Positions 5,745-7,308 of a stretch of DNA of 7,308 nt are shown one piece after another (within the stretch, counting starts at the first letter, position 1; the number at the start of each line of letters is the position of its first letter). The position numbers and the translations under genes were made by a program. Where the stretch lies: NCBI GenBank assembly GCA_027346035.1, contig DAIESZ010000304.1:1-7308 (forward strand). Reading direction: 5' to 3'. Under the pieces are notes generated by a model. The model saw only the letters and a program-made list of their open reading frames with translations, did no database searches and was not told the origin of the DNA. Origin of the DNA: Propionibacteriaceae bacterium. Lineage in GTDB: Bacteria; Actinomycetota; Actinomycetes; Propionibacteriales; Propionibacteriaceae.

Positions 5745-6383
5745 TCAGATGCGGATCTCACCCTTGCCCGGCACGTTGAAGGTCACGGCGTCGATGCCGG
5801 GCATGCCGTGCGGCGCGGTGAAGACGAACCGGATGCCGTCGAAGTGCTCGCCGACCTCCTGGCCGAGCCACTCCTCGACCCGTGGGCGGGAGCCGCTGAT
5901 CTCGATCTGCTCGATCCCGATCTCACCGTGCAGGGCGCTGGGCAACACGTCGGCCGGCGACTCCCACTTGAGGAAGTACGGCAGCTGCGGGTCGGCCATC
6001 AGGCCCTTGATGCCGATCTGCTTCCACTCCAACAGGCGCCCGTCGGGGAAGTGCCGGGATCCGTCGACCGAGGCACGTCCCAGCCGCTCCTCGATCGGGG
6101 TGAGGTCGTCGACCCGCACGACCCATCCCAGCCAGCCACCTCCGAGTTCGCTGCGGGCACGCACCGCCTGACCGTAGACCGCCTTGTCGGCGGCCGGATG
6201 GTCGAGCACCTCGACGACCTCGAGGTAGCGGCCGTCGGTCAGCGGAAGGATGTTGTTGCGCGTCCCGAACCGCGGATGGAAGCCGCCGTCCTTGAACCGC
6301 GTTCCCAACCGTTCCCCCAGACGCTGAACCTCAGCCTCCAGGCCGCCCGGACCTGCCGCGAACACCAGATGGTCGACATGCAT
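5745..6383 (-). CDS. VOC / glyoxalase-like domain protein
   Basis: A 212-residue soluble protein of the vicinal-oxygen-chelate superfamily, closest in look to the Glyoxalase_3 (glyoxalase-like) group, whose substrates are mostly unknown. It opens with MHVDHLVFA, followed by FHPRFGTRN (35-43) and LEVVEV (54-59), the usual spacing of an N-terminal VOC module with candidate metal or active-site residues H5, H36 and E55. A second module is suggested by WLGWVVRVDDL and the C-terminal IDAVTFNVPG. The ATG at 6383 starts this core motif directly. AACAAT lies six bases upstream and is a weak -10 candidate fitting the leaderless spacing seen elsewhere; no Shine-Dalgarno is seen. It ends 85 bp before radA with a hairpin between, and is divergent from the TIM-barrel gene, so I infer no specific partnership. 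Confidence 0.87.
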   Translation of the reverse strand: MHVDHLVFAAGPGGLEAEVQRLGERLGTRFKDGGFHPRFGTRNNILPLTDGRYLEVVEVLDHPAADKAVYGQAVRARSELGGGWLGWVVRVDDLTPIEERLGRASVDGSRHFPDGRLLEWKQIGIKGLMADPQLPYFLKWESPADVLPSALHGEIGIEQIEISGSRPRVEEWLGQEVGEHFDGIRFVFTAPHGMPGIDAVTFNVPGKGEIRI

Positions 6384-6510
6384 AGGGACATTGTTGCTTG
6401 ACGGCCCCGCCGACGCGAATCGGGGGCCGACCTCCGCCGGCGGGCCCGGGATCTCGCCCCCGGCGGGTCAAGAAGCTGCACCGGATGCGCGGGCGGAATA
6501 CGGTGGAGGG
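6384..6510. promoter_or_regulatory. Divergent intergenic region with leaderless-type promoter for the TIM-barrel gene
   Basis: On the plus strand TACGGT (6499-6504) is followed by GGAGGG and the GTG at 6511. This is again a -10 with a six-base gap, although GGAGGG also resembles a Shine-Dalgarno placed too close to act on this GTG. The region also holds a 10-bp palindrome CCGCCGGCGG (6434-6443) and two copies of CCGGCGGG (6437-6444 and 6460-6467). No other feature is visible. Confidence 0.45.
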
Positions 6511-7308
6511 GTGAGTGAGCGTGAACCCAACGCCCCGCAGCACCTCGAGCCCGCGCCCTGCAAGGTGCTTCTGTCGACCACGTCGGTCTACCCCGAGCGC
6601 ACCGGCAGCGGCTTCGAGCTGGCGGCGCTGCTCGGCTTCGACGGCGTCGAACTGATGGTCGGGATCGACCCGGTGGCCTCCGACATCGACTACATGGTCG
6701 ACCTGCGTGACTACCACCAGGTACCCGTCCAGGCGGTGCACGCCCCCTGCCTGCTCGTCACCCGGACGACGTGGGGCAAGGACCCGTGGACGAAGCTGGA
6801 GAAATCGGCCGAGGCCGCGCACCGGTTGGGCGCCGATGTGGTGGTGGTGCATCCCCCGTTCCGGTGGCAGCGCGACTACGCCCGCAACTTCGTCGAGGGC
6901 ATTCGCCGTCTCAACGAGGAGACCGGGATCACCTTCGCGGTCGAGAACATGTACCCGTGGCGGACGCCGCGCAGGCCCAGCTTCCAGGCGTACAGCCCCG
7001 CCTGGGACCCGACCGACCTGCCCTATGACCACCTCGTGCTCGACCTGTCGCACGCCTCGACCGCGCAGGTGCGGTCCCTCGACTACCTCGACGCCTGGGG
7101 CGACCGGCTGCGGCACGTGCATCTCACCGACGGCAGCGGATCGATCAAGGATGAGCACCTGCTGCCGGGCGAGGGGGACCAGCAGGCGGTCGAACTGCTG
7201 CACCGGCTGTCCGAACGTCATTTCTCCGGCCATGTCGTGCTCGAGGTGAACACCCGCAGACAGGGCACCCGGGCCGAACGGGAAGAGGCCCTCGGGCGGT
7301 CGCTCGAG
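6511..7308 (+). CDS. AP-endonuclease-2/xylose-isomerase-like TIM-barrel metalloenzyme, partial (C-terminus outside window)
   Basis: 266 residues are visible from the GTG at 6511 and the frame is open at the right edge. It belongs to the TIM-barrel superfamily shared by sugar isomerases/epimerases (IolI, IolE type) and endonuclease IV. Candidate metal ligands at strand ends are H77 (VQAVHAP), H114 (VVVVHPPF), E145 (FAVENM), D178 and H181 (LVLDLSHAS), H204 (HVHLTD), D214 and H216 (DEHLLPGEG) and E245 (VVLEVN). By my alignment from memory these match all nine zinc ligands of E. coli Nfo (H69, H109, E145, D179, H182, H216, D229, H231, E261). The N-terminus (FDGVELMVG) is isomerase-like and lacks Nfo's GAHVSAAGG. 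In mycobacteria and relatives similar proteins sit near proC; what follows here is unseen. True activity is open: sugar isomerase or abasic-site enzyme. Confidence 0.85.
   Translation, partial: MSEREPNAPQHLEPAPCKVLLSTTSVYPERTGSGFELAALLGFDGVELMVGIDPVASDIDYMVDLRDYHQVPVQAVHAPCLLVTRTTWGKDPWTKLEKSAEAAHRLGADVVVVHPPFRWQRDYARNFVEGIRRLNEETGITFAVENMYPWRTPRRPSFQAYSPAWDPTDLPYDHLVLDLSHASTAQVRSLDYLDAWGDRLRHVHLTDGSGSIKDEHLLPGEGDQQAVELLHRLSERHFSGHVVLEVNTRRQGTRAEREEALGRSLE

Noticed and set aside
3419..5779. A 786-codon open frame on the plus strand, antisense to disA and radA.
   Set aside because: Its translation is rich in Gly, His, Arg, Asp and Val with no domain, and it is a typical open shadow frame of G+C-rich genes; disA and radA on the other strand have every family motif intact.
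6505..6510. GGAGGG as the Shine-Dalgarno of the TIM-barrel gene.
   Set aside because: It abuts the GTG at 6511 with no spacing, and no in-frame start follows at a proper distance (nearby GTGs at 6515 and 6521 are in another frame). The -10 six bases upstream explains the start better.
1..7308. Mobile elements, phage genes, toxin-antitoxin or defence systems, tRNA or rRNA genes.
   Set aside because: No transposase, integrase, terminal repeats, RNA gene or compositional shift was seen; every sizeable coding region is accounted for by a chromosomal-type gene.

Overview
The window is G+C-rich bacterial DNA (roughly 70% G+C by eye) with G/C-ending codons and GTG/ATG starts. Gene content and start-site layout point to an actinobacterium (Actinomycetota). 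The thiamine-regulated YkoE/YkoD-type transporter and the disA-radA-mutY neighbourhood would fit Propionibacteriales or a relative, but I cannot place it below phylum with confidence. It reads as core chromosome: no insertion sequence, phage gene, CRISPR array, tRNA or rRNA is visible.

Layout. (1) 1-1343, minus strand: a thiamine-precursor ECF transporter operon. A promoter and TPP riboswitch precede ykoE (membrane S component), then a YkoD-like ATPase cut by the left edge. (2) 1361-1443: a cluster of four copies of a 10-bp element between mutY and the riboswitch promoter. (3) 1447-2364, minus: mutY, an A/G-mismatch adenine glycosylase. (4) 2365-2434: a compact divergent promoter region with palindromes. 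(5) 2435-3157, plus: a membrane-anchored extracytoplasmic protein of unknown function, ending 9 bp from the convergent disA. (6) 3167-5659, minus: radA then disA, the recombination-intermediate ATPase and the c-di-AMP synthase that scans DNA. (7) 5745-6383, minus: a VOC/glyoxalase-like protein. (8) 6511-7308, plus, cut by the right edge: a TIM-barrel protein usually named sugar phosphate isomerase/epimerase, but with what looks like the whole set of nine zinc ligands of endonuclease IV.

How it fits together. The left part imports thiamine or its pyrimidine precursor under TPP feedback. The right part is weighted to genome maintenance: MutY removes adenine opposite 8-oxoguanine and leaves an abasic site, RadA processes recombination branches, and DisA couples DNA structure to c-di-AMP. 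If the TIM-barrel protein really acts on abasic sites it would join this theme, but this is a hypothesis.

The main regulatory pattern is that five genes (mutY, the plus-strand secreted-protein gene, disA, radA and the TIM-barrel gene) have a TANNNT -10 hexamer ending 6 or 7 bases before the start codon. This is the arrangement expected of leaderless mRNAs. Only ykoE has a long leader and a clear Shine-Dalgarno sequence, as its riboswitch requires.
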